Shown: one piece after another, positions 18,901 through 27,365 of the stretch | How the letters are laid out: each line of letters begins with the position of its first letter | Position numbering within the stretch: position 1 is the stretch's first letter | NCBI GenBank assembly: GCA_937925855.1 | Contig: CALAMO010000044.1 | Span: forward strand, 1-64,000 | Source: an uncultured Thiotrichaceae bacterium | Lineage (GTDB): Bacteria > Pseudomonadota > Gammaproteobacteria > Thiotrichales > Thiotrichaceae | DNA length: 64,000 nucleotides | Direction: 5' to 3' | The notes under the pieces: generated by a model | Database searches by the model: none | What the model was told of the DNA's origin: nothing | The model's input: the letters and a program-made list of their open reading frames with translations, nothing else | Made by a program: the position numbers and the translations under genes

Positions 18901-19455
18901 AGGATGACCGCCCCAAGCACTTTTCTCTCCGCGGAAATAACGGGCGGCTTCATAGATGGAGTCAACGATAGGGGTGTATCCCGCAGCCTTCCATGAATCA
19001 ACGATTTCAGGCAGGAAGGAGCGTACCGACATGCCGCTAGTAGGATCAGGCAAATTATCAGTGGCGGCAAAACTGCCAATAATACTGTCTGCATCTACAT
19101 CAATAGGTGAAACTGGGAAATTGACGCCCTTAATTGAACTCCAACTATAACTGCTAAAATTTTCAGAGTTAGCATAATGCATCAAGCCAATATTCAAATT
19201 AGCAGGTGCGTTATTCATAACTTCACGAAACGTTTTTTGTAGCACATCCATTCTGCTTTCAGTGGTTCCAGCCACCTTGACCCGCATACTTCTGGAGGCA
19301 TCTAATAGGAACAAAACATTTGAGTTGACCTTTGATTTTTCAAACTCATAAAAGATGTCTGTTTCATCAGCAATCACTGACAAAGGAATAAACAACGGCC
19401 AGCAAAGCAACAGTAAGTGCCGTACTGACGATAAGATCCAGCGTGGGAATTTCAT
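15982..19455 (-). CDS. pilY1: Type IV pilus tip-associated adhesin PilY1
   Basis: Large exported protein of 1157 aa that works with the minor pilins at the pilus tip. After a signal peptide (about 1-29) there is a von Willebrand A-like domain with the metal-site motif LLDASRSM (50-57). It is interrupted by an insert holding 13 cysteines between residues 203 and 292, then resumes at YLVVMSDGRPAY. The C-terminal half is the PilY1 beta-propeller (about 600-1050) with an EF-hand-like calcium loop DMDNNGELD at 845-853, the site that controls pilus retraction in Pseudomonas. It is last in the leftward pilin operon. Confidence 0.93.
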   Translation of the reverse strand: MKFPRWILSSVRHLLLLCWPLFIPLSVIADETDIFYEFEKSKVNSNVLFLLDASRSMRVKVAGTTESRMDVLQKTFREVMNNAPANLNIGLMHYANSENFSSYSWSSIKGVNFPVSPIDVDADSIIGSFAATDNLPDPTSGMSVRSFLPEIVDSWKAAGYTPIVDSIYEAARYFRGEKSAWGGHPANYRWAAHPSTYRGAAACAAPTATESCRFEFGECNGSETACVSGSFPQCCDWVGGGDICDALSAGSCTSGYCRNGDFSCSVNVSTCNHETCSGGGDITYKSPIKYACQENYLVVMSDGRPAYPYRAGYTGDRSGQYPKSAYPNYVDTNPFVPNLIPPVGSSQIPEPIPTLIGASCADKPNGLASGTCGPELTEFLATEDQSSSYGGDQVVKTFTVAYDLAGEPQGTDYLKSLSTVTNGHYTANDSTQLVNALTKILNHVDGQSFSFSSPTYSLSKDSVLSSGNDVYVPVFSYSNTPLWSGNLRKLKLSANGHIVGAGGGSVLNNKGQFKSSAQDLWSSAPHGVDAGQGGAASRLPPAAARVRKTDPNGNALVDISSSTAGSVIRKYMLRPDGYTGPIRTPLRNRILDFTRGHALAGNTIDYTTDRQHIGDIINSKPILVNYSATKSLVLVSTNEGYLHAFDADTGVEEWAFMPSSLLKNQLLFMQDNEKYRHVYGLDGELTLWNYDANDDGLMNHSSDKRLLFFGMRRGGNMYYALDVTDPTMPKIEWKISPNSSTAGAVTTGFDQLAETWSKPTLSKMRVASGGGSSSQVKYVLVFGGGYDPKYDEDNPGARPGGRAKGAGVYIVDALTGALLWSTKNDGGLAANDMKHSVAGDIRVLDMDNNGELDRLYFADLGGNVWRADLGVEISSSSASVSLSNKTTLTKLAQLGAVSGGDGDHRKFFYEPDVALRMNGGEAVLTVSLGSGYRTNPMDNGDKDNFYVLLDRDVFRGRDQSPTAVIKHGALKVARSDGSGLGGGGSILDHPGKDGWYMPLPHHSEKVLASSVTFLDKVLFTTFAMADENGVPSSIAACDPLDTSARAYVLDIMTAKAVADLERDGAGTNEPFVVAGGVGEILDTPQLIFGKPTDGSGGACTEGNCQQDVSVRVGKLKVPLLDSNNTSNGASSSFGEMVDVTRLLPRLFWRDEEVTVDP

Positions 19456-19576
19456 GAAGAAGTACCTTTTATTATTTTGCTTGGCGTTAAGACAAAAAAA
19501 CTTAAGCCTTATTAATGCACTAGCCCTATCAGGCTTATGCTTACGGGGTTAAATTTTCAGGATGGTGACGGTAAAC

Positions 19577-20053
19577 CTACCAACACTGAGACGTTGTATC
19601 TGTAGACGAACTATCACTGGCAGCTCTACGTCGCAAATTATCCAGCGTATACAGCGCACACGTTGTATCGCTAGTCTGGCTGGTGCCACTATTTGGCACG
19701 GCCTGTAAAGTATAAGCGGCACATGGACTGGCGCGCGTACCAGCACAGCCACCACCCGCTGCACTGCTTGCATTACTGACTGACAGCTGATAGAAAGCCT
19801 CATCACTGTCGATGGTGTTCAATGACCCACCCAATAATCCTGATAAGTCCCTGGCATAGGTCAAGTTTCTTGAGAAAAAACTCTCCTGTAACTGGGCTAA
19901 TTCCTGCAACTTAATTTGAGCATCAGCACGCCGACTCTTGCGTACCTGTTCGACGTAATTGGGGTAAGCAATTGCGCTGATCAGCCCAATAATAGCCACT
20001 ACAATCATGAGCTCAATCAGTGTGAAACCACTTTGACTGTTTTTTCTGTGCAT
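19577..20053 (-). CDS. pilE: Type IV pilin-like protein, PilE family
   Basis: 158 aa. Prepilin cleavage site [35 protein letters not shown], with mature Phe1 and the assembly Glu5 present. The C-terminal part has two cysteine pairs typical of PilE minor pilins ([15 protein letters not shown] and a late CALY/QCW pair). It lies between pilX and pilY1, with a 121-bp gap to pilY1. Context favours a minor pilin over the major pilin. Confidence 0.92.
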   Translation of the reverse strand: MHRKNSQSGFTLIELMIVVAIIGLISAIAYPNYVEQVRKSRRADAQIKLQELAQLQESFFSRNLTYARDLSGLLGGSLNTIDSDEAFYQLSVSNASSAAGGGCAGTRASPCAAYTLQAVPNSGTSQTSDTTCALYTLDNLRRRAASDSSSTDTTSQCW

Positions 20054-20097
20054 ACCTTTCTACCTTTAATTTTAGTTATTGAGGAAGTGCCAGCGTT

Positions 20098-20613
20098 TTA
20101 ATTAACCGTGCTGCCATCAGCGGGTACGTATTTCATGATGCCCTGTACATGTTCGCTGGATGCCCCGGTACCCGCAAGATTTGCGCGTGCCTCCACAATA
20201 AACAAGCGACATGTTATCCCCCCCAAATCAGGGGTCATCTCTACGGACATCGCATAGCCATTCTGTGCGACGCACATCATGGGTTCCCGCATGGTAATAA
20301 GCCCAGTTGAATTCAGTGACTGCACATTGTTGTTAACACTGTCAACATAACTCCTGGAAGCCGTGCGACTAGCCGCAGTAGCTGCCTGTTGAATATGAAA
20401 CAGCTGAGTCACTCGCTCTAAAGCTGATTCGGCTCCTTGATAAGTCATTACACTGAATATCTGGTTACTGGCAATACGTGTGTCGGTCACACCGACGCGC
20501 GCAGCAGTAACACCTACCACGGTCAGTGTTATCAGAATAATTAACCCCCACAGCAGCACGGATCCCTTCTGTTTGACTAACAAACGCTGTGAATTACGGC
20601 GACGATTTATCAT
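20098..20613 (-). CDS. pilX: Type IV pilus minor pilin PilX
   Basis: 171 aa. Short basic leader ending KQKG, then a hydrophobic helix SVLLWGLIILITLTVVGVTAA. Like other PilX/GspK-type subunits it lacks the Glu5 of normal pilins (Trp is at mature position 5), which fits a tip position where no subunit sits ahead of it. The segment ARVGVTDTRIASNQIFSVMTYQGAESAL is characteristic. Gap to pilW is 14 bp. Confidence 0.9.
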   Translation of the reverse strand: MINRRRNSQRLLVKQKGSVLLWGLIILITLTVVGVTAARVGVTDTRIASNQIFSVMTYQGAESALERVTQLFHIQQAATAASRTASRSYVDSVNNNVQSLNSTGLITMREPMMCVAQNGYAMSVEMTPDLGGITCRLFIVEARANLAGTGASSEHVQGIMKYVPADGSTVN

Positions 20614-20627
20614 AGTTTTTTTCCTTA

Positions 20628-21497
20628 TTAGATACGGCGCGCAACATTTTTAAGGCGGATTGTTGTGGTGTAGACACTTCTACGATAACGATCCGACGTA
20701 TTAATCACTTGATCCAACACCTGGAAATTTTCTGCCACTGCACGATCAAAAACGGGGTCAACCGTACGCACTAACAATCCAACCCGGACAGCAAGGATGT
20801 CATCCCACACGCCTGCGCCCTGCACCGCCGTTGCATTCCAGTAATTATCGACTGCACCATCAGCATTATTATCCACACCGTATTGGAACTGAATATTTTC
20901 TATTCCTTCCGCCCAAGGTTGAGTCATAATCGTCCGCGAACCGCCACAGCGTAATTCTGGAATCGCGTCGCCCATCGCGTTCGTGCGCGTACTGCCAACG
21001 GAGAATGAATTATAAATATAGCGTGATTCACGGACAACCGCGTCCGGTGGCAAACAGGCTGAAGTAGTGGCTGGAGGCTGAACAAGCCTTGAACCGCTAC
21101 AGTCTGAGTCCAGCTCAGCATCCGCCATATAAGTGAGTCCAATCGTATCACCCCAGACAGAAGCATTATCTGCGCTAGCACTAATGATGCCTGCATTTCT
21201 CACATTGGAGCTGCCATCGGCACACGTTGCCGCAATCACTGTATGACCGGTTGGCAAGATAAAGTTGGGTACCAAGATACCGGTTGTAGATGCATAACCG
21301 GCATGCTCAATATGCTGCTTAAGCGTACGCAGTGCCAACCGAGCATTTTCATCTAGCTCGGAGGTCTGATCACGGATATTGTAAGTTTTTTTACTGCTGA
21401 CATAGACAGTGCTAACACCAGCCAGCAAAAACAAACCCAGCGCCATAGCCAGCAGCAACTCGACTAAGGTAAAACCTTGATATTTATTATATTTCAT
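20628..21497 (-). CDS. pilW: Type IV pilus minor pilin PilW
   Basis: 289 aa. Leader MKYNKYQG is cut before FTLVELLLAMALGLFLLAGV, Glu5 present. The family-specific ISSKKTYNIRDQTSELDENARLALRTLKQHIEHAGY-like stretch (here VSSKKTYNIRDQ...) follows, and a long beta-rich C-terminal region is as expected for PilW. Co-directional with pilV (16-bp gap) and pilX. Confidence 0.92.
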   Translation of the reverse strand: MKYNKYQGFTLVELLLAMALGLFLLAGVSTVYVSSKKTYNIRDQTSELDENARLALRTLKQHIEHAGYASTTGILVPNFILPTGHTVIAATCADGSSNVRNAGIISASADNASVWGDTIGLTYMADAELDSDCSGSRLVQPPATTSACLPPDAVVRESRYIYNSFSVGSTRTNAMGDAIPELRCGGSRTIMTQPWAEGIENIQFQYGVDNNADGAVDNYWNATAVQGAGVWDDILAVRVGLLVRTVDPVFDRAVAENFQVLDQVINTSDRYRRSVYTTTIRLKNVARRI

Positions 21498-21513
21498 AGT
21501 TTCAACCTCTGAC

Positions 21514-22059
21514 TTAGATCACAGCGTCAATCGATAGTGAAAACGGTTGGGTATTTGATACCGGTGCACCGCCTGGTACCGCCACTACATCGTCGCTGGT
21601 CAGTAGCTCATTCCAACTAACAGTAACTCTGACCCCGTCACTACAGCCCGTGGGTAAGCATCTAACCGCCAGCTGGCCTGCAAGCAACTGATCATTGACG
21701 CCAGAACGACTGTTGGCAGCGCTGCCATCACCACATTGCAGAGTATAAAGGTCGTAGGTCGCCACCTGGGAGGATGCACAGGCCACACTAGCGGAGCAAT
21801 CCAGCGGCGGCGCGCCTGTACAAGAAACTGCTGTGTTGTAGTGACCGTCGAGCGCACCCTCACGGTTACTGCGCATGCGCTCTAGCAATTCATGCACAAT
21901 AAAGGAGGCCTGCTGTTTTTGCGTGGCATTTTGCACAGAACGCAGGCTTGCCACTTGCAAACCAGCCATGCTTAGCAGTCCGACGGAGAGAATGAGCGAG
22001 GCGACCAAAATTTCAATCAGATTAAAGCCAGACTGGCCCCGTAAATTATTTATTTTCAT
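21514..22059 (-). CDS. pilV: Type IV pilus minor pilin PilV
   Basis: 181 aa. Leader ends QSG before FNLIEILVASLILSVGLLSMAGLQ, Glu5 present. The sequence NATQKQQASFIVHELLERMRSNREGAL matches PilV. It is the first gene of the operon pilV-pilW-pilX-pilE-pilY1. The usual partner FimT/FimU is not found here and may lie elsewhere. Confidence 0.92.
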   Translation of the reverse strand: MKINNLRGQSGFNLIEILVASLILSVGLLSMAGLQVASLRSVQNATQKQQASFIVHELLERMRSNREGALDGHYNTAVSCTGAPPLDCSASVACASSQVATYDLYTLQCGDGSAANSRSGVNDQLLAGQLAVRCLPTGCSDGVRVTVSWNELLTSDDVVAVPGGAPVSNTQPFSLSIDAVI

Positions 22060-22371
22060 AGTATTTTTTTACTGCCTGTAATGACAATTTTATTATTCTT
22101 AGTCATCTAACGAACGATCTACTATTATAAATTAAATCTTGTCTTGCCCGATAAATTTTATTAAAAATAACGACAGGCTGTCATTTTTTAGCTATAAGCG
22201 GCAAAACGACAAATAGGGTTAACTTTTGCGCTACACCTACACTGTCACGACGCAGAGTCATCGCTCAGCGCTGGGCTAACGACAGACTGAACAACGAATG
22301 ATGCCCGTTAGATGATACCCGTTGGATTACAGCAAGGCCGTATACCTCGCAGCTGTCGTGTTGAGGTGGAC
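22060..22371. other. Intergenic region upstream of the pilin operon
   Basis: About 310 bp, AT-rich in its first 130 bases. On the minus strand TTTATAATAG lies about 60 bases before the pilV start and could be a -10 region. I see no sigma-54 consensus and no gene. Confidence 0.4.
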
Positions 22372-22402
22372 AAAAAAAAGGGATGCCCCCAAAGGACACC
22401 CC
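22372..22402 (-). terminator. Rho-independent terminator of mmsA
   Basis: The minus-strand RNA folds GGGGUGUCC against GGGCAUCCC (9 pairs, two of them G-U) around a 5-base loop and is followed by eight U. It starts about 40 bases after the mmsA stop. Confidence 0.85.
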
Positions 22403-22441
22403 CGCTAAAACTTACTGACACGCTCAGGCTAAACCACTACC

Positions 22442-23932
22442 TCATGATGGAAATGCAAACTGCACACCTTCCCGCACCCCTGCCGACGGCCAACGCTGCG
22501 TAATGGTTTTACGGCGCGTATAAAACCGCACGCTATCCGGCCCATACGCCGACAAGTCGCCAAATAATGACCGCTTCCAACCCCCAAAGCTGTGATAAGA
22601 CACGGGCACCGGCAGGGGTATATTAATGCCGACCATACCCACCTTAATGTTGTCCGAGAAATAACGCGCGGCCTCACCGTCACGGGTAAAAATACAGGTG
22701 CCATTGCCGTATTCATGCGCGTCGATTAAGTCCATTGCGGCCTGCATACTCTCAACCCGCACGACCTGTAATACCGGCCCAAAAATCTCCTGCTGATAGG
22801 ACGCCATCTGCGGAGTAACGTTATCCAATAAGGTGGCGCCGACGTAAAAGCCCCCCTCATACCCCGCCACACTAATACCGCGACCATCCACCACCACATG
22901 AGCACCATCGGCTTCTGCACTGCTGATATGCCCGAGTACTTTTTCCTGATGTGCCCGGGTAATCACCGGGCCAAAATCATTTGAACTATCGCTAAATGGC
23001 CCTGCTTTTAGCTGCTGCATTGCGCTGCTCAGTTTATCGACCAACGCATCAGCGGCGGCGTCACCTACCGCAACCGCGACCGACAGCGCCATACAACGCT
23101 CACCCGACGAACCAAAGGCCGCACCTAACAGCTGATTCACCGCGTTATCCATATCCGCATCCGGCAGCACGATGGCGTGATTCTTCGCCCCGCCCAGCGC
23201 CTGACAGCGCTTACCGTTTGCGCTCGCCGTCGCATAAATATATTCAGCAATGGGGGTCGAGCCAACAAAACTCACGGCCTGTACCCGCTCATCAGTGAGT
23301 AACGTATCCACGGCCTCTTTATCCCCATTCACCACATTGAGCACCCCCGCAGGCAAACCCGCCTGTTGTGCTAATTCAGCCACTAACAGGGTCGAACTCG
23401 GATCGCGCTCAGACGGCTTCAGCACAAAGGTATTACCACAGGCAATCGCTGATGGGTACATCCACAGGGGTACCATCACCGGGAAATTAAACGGCGTAAT
23501 CCCCGCGACGACACCCAGCGGCTGAAACTCACTCCAAGAATCTATGCCCGGGCCGGTGTTCTTACTGTGCTCACCCTTCAATAATTCCGGCGCGTAGCAG
23601 GCATATTCCACATTTTCGATGCCCCGTTGTAACTCGCCACCAGCGTCATGCGCAATCTTACCGTGCTCGGCACCGACTAGAGCGTTAATCTGCTCTGCAT
23701 GCTCCTCTAATAGCTGTTTGAAGCGAAACATAATGCGCGCCCGTTTTGCCGGAGCAGTATCACGCCAAGCCGGAAAAGCAGCCTGTGCCGCTGCAATGGC
23801 TTCTTCCACTGTTGCTGTAGAAGCCAGCGCCACCTGTTTTTGCACTTCACCGGTCGAAGGGTTAAAAACATCCTGCGTGCGGGCCGTATCGGCACGCATT
23901 TCACCATTAATAAGATGACCAATAACTTCCAT
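22442..23932 (-). CDS. mmsA: Methylmalonate-semialdehyde dehydrogenase (CoA-acylating)
   Basis: Converts methylmalonate or malonate semialdehyde with CoA and NAD to propionyl- or acetyl-CoA (valine, inositol and beta-alanine breakdown). The start MEVIGHLINGEM at 23932 is chosen because CGGAG lies 6 bases upstream; nine further in-frame codons lack a ribosome site. 496 aa. ITPFNFPVMVPLWMYPSAIA and catalytic Cys280 in GSSGERCMALS are diagnostic of the MmsA branch. It is a single-gene unit with its own terminator. A class III aminotransferase at 40449 could supply malonate semialdehyde, but this is inference. Confidence 0.95.
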   Translation of the reverse strand: MEVIGHLINGEMRADTARTQDVFNPSTGEVQKQVALASTATVEEAIAAAQAAFPAWRDTAPAKRARIMFRFKQLLEEHAEQINALVGAEHGKIAHDAGGELQRGIENVEYACYAPELLKGEHSKNTGPGIDSWSEFQPLGVVAGITPFNFPVMVPLWMYPSAIACGNTFVLKPSERDPSSTLLVAELAQQAGLPAGVLNVVNGDKEAVDTLLTDERVQAVSFVGSTPIAEYIYATASANGKRCQALGGAKNHAIVLPDADMDNAVNQLLGAAFGSSGERCMALSVAVAVGDAAADALVDKLSSAMQQLKAGPFSDSSNDFGPVITRAHQEKVLGHISSAEADGAHVVVDGRGISVAGYEGGFYVGATLLDNVTPQMASYQQEIFGPVLQVVRVESMQAAMDLIDAHEYGNGTCIFTRDGEAARYFSDNIKVGMVGINIPLPVPVSYHSFGGWKRSLFGDLSAYGPDSVRFYTRRKTITQRWPSAGVREGVQFAFPS

Positions 23933-24249
23933 TCTAGACTCCGAACTATATGTGTACAAAAAAGGATGAGCACTACTGATTGAGCGTCATTGTGCGGGGA
24001 AAGGGCAGGCACTGCCAACACTTTTTTTAGGCGCTATAGTGCTCATGAACTCACACTTAGCCCAGCGCTTTAACCTAGCCGGGGCACGAGACTCATTCTG
24101 CTGACAGCTTGTTTGCCCTGACACCAAATGATACATTCCAGTAGCGTGCTAGCGGACTGGACTGAGGCGTACACGATTATAACTGCATTGCCGCTCGCCG
24201 CACCAGCGCTCCCAAATAACAGACACAGTAACGAGCAAAGCATCAAAAC
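23933..24249. other. Divergent promoter region between mmsA and the TAXI receptor
   Basis: About 317 bp with no credible gene. I find no clear promoter or operator beyond the ribosome site of mmsA. Confidence 0.4.
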
Positions 24250-25218
24250 ATGTTGAATATTAAACGCTTCATCCTGAGCGCTATGCTCACGCTTAGTTTT
24301 ACCCCGCCAGCCGCTGCCCAGCAGTTTATTTCTATGGGTACAGGTAGCGTGAGCGGTGTTTATTACCCAACCGGGTTCGCTATCTGTCGGCTAGTCAATA
24401 AAGGTCGCGAAACGCATGGCATTCGCTGCTCTGCAAGGGCTACTAGCGGCTCGGTATTTAATATTAACGCCCTCAAAACAGGCCAGCTAAGCTTCGGCAT
24501 TGCTCAGTCTGACTGGCAATATCATGCGCTCAATGGTAGCTCCACCTTTAAAGACGCCGGTCAATTTACAAAACTGCGCGCGCTGTTCTCAGTGCACGCC
24601 GAGCCGTTTACCCTGATTGCCCGCGCGGACAGCGACATTAATGACTTTATGGATCTGCGAGGTAAGCGCGTGCATGTCGGCAATCCCGGCTCTGGCCAAC
24701 GCGCCACCATGGAAGTGGTGATGCAAGCGATGGGACTGGAGATGAATGACCTTGCGCTGGCCGCCGAGCTCAAAGACTCAGAAATGACGCGAGCTATTTG
24801 CAGCAACCAAATTGATGCGATGATTTACACCATTGGGCACCCCGCAGCCGCGATTACTGAAGTCGCGGATAGCTGCGCGGTAAAATTAGTGAAAATCTCG
24901 GGTGATGCCATTGATAAACTGGTAGCCGATAACGCATTCTACCGAGTCGCCACGATTCCAGGCGGCATGTATCGAGGTAACGATACTGCCGTCACCACCT
25001 TCGGCGTCGGTGCTACTGTCATCAGTACGAGCGATGTACCGAAAGCCGTCGCTTACAACGTGACCAAAGCTGTGTTTGATCAGCTCGACGCTTTCAAACA
25101 GCTGCACCCCGCCCTTGCTAATTTACAGGCCAACCAGATGATTAAAGACGGCCTGTCTGCACCCCTCCATGCGGGTGCAGCAGAGTACTATAAAGAACGT
25201 GGCTGGTCGCCTGATTGA
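24250..25218 (+). CDS. TAXI-family TRAP transporter solute receptor
   Basis: Periplasmic receptor of 322 aa. Signal peptide about 1-23 ends PAAAQ. The mature start FISMGTGSVSGVYYPTGFAICRLVNKGR is the TAXI signature, with GIAQSDWQYHALNG, LRGKRVHVGNPGSGQRATMEVVMQAMG and AVTTFGVGATVISTSDVP following. TAXI receptors usually pair with a fused DctQM membrane protein; none is encoded nearby, so it is an orphan here. Ligand unknown (glutamate and other organic acids are known for the family). Confidence 0.9.
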   Translation: MLNIKRFILSAMLTLSFTPPAAAQQFISMGTGSVSGVYYPTGFAICRLVNKGRETHGIRCSARATSGSVFNINALKTGQLSFGIAQSDWQYHALNGSSTFKDAGQFTKLRALFSVHAEPFTLIARADSDINDFMDLRGKRVHVGNPGSGQRATMEVVMQAMGLEMNDLALAAELKDSEMTRAICSNQIDAMIYTIGHPAAAITEVADSCAVKLVKISGDAIDKLVADNAFYRVATIPGGMYRGNDTAVTTFGVGATVISTSDVPKAVAYNVTKAVFDQLDAFKQLHPALANLQANQMIKDGLSAPLHAGAAEYYKERGWSPD

Positions 25219-25259
25219 GTGATGGTGTAAATGAGTGATTGACTCCAGAGCCCAGGCGC

Positions 25260-26387
25260 TTACGCCGCCGCCAGCCGCGCGCCTTCACTCAGCGCCGCCA
25301 GCTTGGCATAGGCAATATCAGGATCAACCGCCCCAAAGCCAGCGAAGGTACCAAAACCACAGTCTGTTCCAGCAATCACGCGCTCCACACCCGCAATATC
25401 GACAAAACGCCGGATGCGCTCGGCCACTAACTCAGGGTGCTCAACAAAGTTGGTCGTGGTATCCAGCACGCCCGGCACCAGCACCTTATCATCCGGTATA
25501 TCCGCCTTTCGATCGCGGAAGATCGTCCACTCATGTGCGTGGCGTGGATTGGACGTTTCAAACAGAACATAGCGTGCCTTAGTCCGCATTAGCGTATTAA
25601 ACACCTTACCCATACTGATATCGCAAATATGCGGCCCTTCATAATTGCCCCAGCAAATATGCACCCGTACCTTGTCCTGCGGCACGTTTTCCAGCGCGTG
25701 ATTGAGCGCAGCAACGTGCATATCTGCAATTTTCAGAAACTCATCATCGCTCAAATCCTGGAACAGCATATGGCGCGATAAGGCTAAGTCGGGGCAGTCC
25801 AGCTGCAGGTCTAAACCAGAGGCCACGATCGTCTCATACTCCGCTTTCATCACCTCAGACAGCGCCTCCAAGTATTGCTCCCGGCTGGCATAATGCGCAT
25901 TTTGCAGGAATAAAGCGATCACCCCCGGCGAGGCAGCATTCATAAAACCACGCGCAACGCCATGCTGCACCATACCCGCTTTGAGGTTAGCAATATCCGC
26001 CTGTAAATCGTCATCACCCTTGGCGGTAATTTCACCAGTACACATGGGACGTGAGTATTGTGGCGTGCCGCCATCATCGGCCAGTCGCTTCAAAAAGCCG
26101 GGAAACAGCTTAAGATCACCCGGTGCATTACGCTCGCTATCGCCACTGAAACCGGTATAACGATCTTTCACATAGGTGGCGTAAGAAATCTTCGAGGTCT
26201 CACCGTCGGAGACAATATCAACCCCCGCTTCAGCCTGACGGCCCACTGTTTCGGCGCAGGCAGCCGCCATACAGGCATCGAAGGCAGCCTGGTCGTAGTC
26301 TTCACCATGCTCACGCGCAAAAATGAAATCGACGACTTCCTGTTTACGCGGCAGTGAGCCGACGTGGGTGGTTAATATCTTTGACAT
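25260..26387 (-). CDS. MetE-type zinc methyltransferase barrel without the N-terminal MetE domain
   Basis: 375 aa, about half of a real MetE. The chain begins SKILTTHVGSLPR and folds as the catalytic UROD/MetE barrel. The zinc ligands of the MetE family can be traced as His243 and Cys245 (HICWGNY), Glu277 and Cys343 (GTDCGFG). Homologues are often labelled methionine synthase II. Core-MetE proteins and epoxyalkane:CoM transferases share this architecture and transfer methyl or alkyl groups to thiols. As last gene of the catabolic operon it more likely handles a methyl group or thiol adduct from the substrate than makes methionine. That role is inference. Confidence 0.8.
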   Translation of the reverse strand: MSKILTTHVGSLPRKQEVVDFIFAREHGEDYDQAAFDACMAAACAETVGRQAEAGVDIVSDGETSKISYATYVKDRYTGFSGDSERNAPGDLKLFPGFLKRLADDGGTPQYSRPMCTGEITAKGDDDLQADIANLKAGMVQHGVARGFMNAASPGVIALFLQNAHYASREQYLEALSEVMKAEYETIVASGLDLQLDCPDLALSRHMLFQDLSDDEFLKIADMHVAALNHALENVPQDKVRVHICWGNYEGPHICDISMGKVFNTLMRTKARYVLFETSNPRHAHEWTIFRDRKADIPDDKVLVPGVLDTTTNFVEHPELVAERIRRFVDIAGVERVIAGTDCGFGTFAGFGAVDPDIAYAKLAALSEGARLAAA

Positions 26388-26402
26388 ACATCATTCCTCC
26401 AG

Positions 26403-27365
26403 TTAATCCCAATGAGTCGCTCCGGCGGCGTCATCCGTATTGCGCACCCGGAACAGACTGGCTTCGCCTGTCATCGACGGCGAAAGACTGCGCGCTAAAC
26501 CGGTCGGCACCAAACAGGTATCCCCCGGAGCCAGCACAACCGCACCTCCGTCCCAGCTCAACTGCCAGTGCCCACGCAACACCATTAATACCTCATGGCG
26601 CTGCGTGTTGTACGGCGCCAATGGGGTATGTTGATTCACAAAGTCCACGCTAAAACCGGGCCGATCTTTAATCAAAGCCTGTGCGCCCAACACCGCTACC
26701 GGCTGCTGCTTGGCTAACGCCATCATATCCTGATAACGCGCCACAAAACGCGGCACTATGGCCGCCGTGGGCGCTTCACGAATCGTGGCGAGTTCTGCTG
26801 CCGTCATCAGCGGCATAGGCTTAACCCCCGATGGTAGGGTTTCGCCACGTTTACGATCATACAGCTTGCCCGTCTCCGCGAGCACTAAACCGTGCGCCTG
26901 CGCCTTTTCGATCACCTCTGGCGCCCAAATCACGCCACCACCGGCATCATCACCCCCCAGCATTGCCATAATCATGCCGTAATCAGTGCCGATATTCTCA
27001 AAGCCCCGAAACAGGTGCGTCGGGATATTGATAAAATCGCCTTCCTCCAACACCACGTCACCGGCATCCCCCTGCCGCCCCCAAAAAAAGCGCCAGCGTC
27101 CGCTGAGCACAAAAAACACTTCTGCTGTGCGGTGGGTGTGCAAGCTGTTGACACAATAAGGTGGCTGTCCTGCCGCACCGATATTAAAACCGGGAGTTTC
27201 TTTGATATGAACGTGCTGATCCGCACTTTCCGAGACGCCACCGCCAATAATTGTGAAGTTTTCCTTCTGATCCGAACCGGGCGTATGGGCATCGATAAAC
27301 GCCGTTTTACAGGGGATTAGCTCACCGTAACGTACGATGCGCGCGGCCATCGCCTGGGGTGTCAT
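26403..27365 (-). CDS. Bicupin protein, dioxygenase-like
   Basis: 320 aa with two cupin barrels. The first has a complete metal site: His76, His78, Glu82 (HTHRTAEVFFVLSG) and His117 (PTHLFRGFEN). The second (about 235-310, QRHEVLMVLRGHWQ) has lost most ligands, keeping only a His-Glu pair. Bicupins with one live site include gentisate- and quercetin-type dioxygenases and some isomerases or lyases. Start ATG overlaps the stop of the upstream SnoaL gene (ATGA). Substrate unknown. Confidence 0.82.
   Translation of the reverse strand: MTPQAMAARIVRYGELIPCKTAFIDAHTPGSDQKENFTIIGGGVSESADQHVHIKETPGFNIGAAGQPPYCVNSLHTHRTAEVFFVLSGRWRFFWGRQGDAGDVVLEEGDFINIPTHLFRGFENIGTDYGMIMAMLGGDDAGGGVIWAPEVIEKAQAHGLVLAETGKLYDRKRGETLPSGVKPMPLMTAAELATIREAPTAAIVPRFVARYQDMMALAKQQPVAVLGAQALIKDRPGFSVDFVNQHTPLAPYNTQRHEVLMVLRGHWQLSWDGGAVVLAPGDTCLVPTGLARSLSPSMTGEASLFRVRNTDDAAGATHWD

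Noticed and set aside
16555-19150. Frames antisense to pilY1
   Set aside because: They are byproducts of codon use in a long gene; no start signals or domains.
25260-26387. Cobalamin-independent methionine synthase metE
   Set aside because: Only the C-terminal barrel length is present and the gene sits in a catabolic operon.
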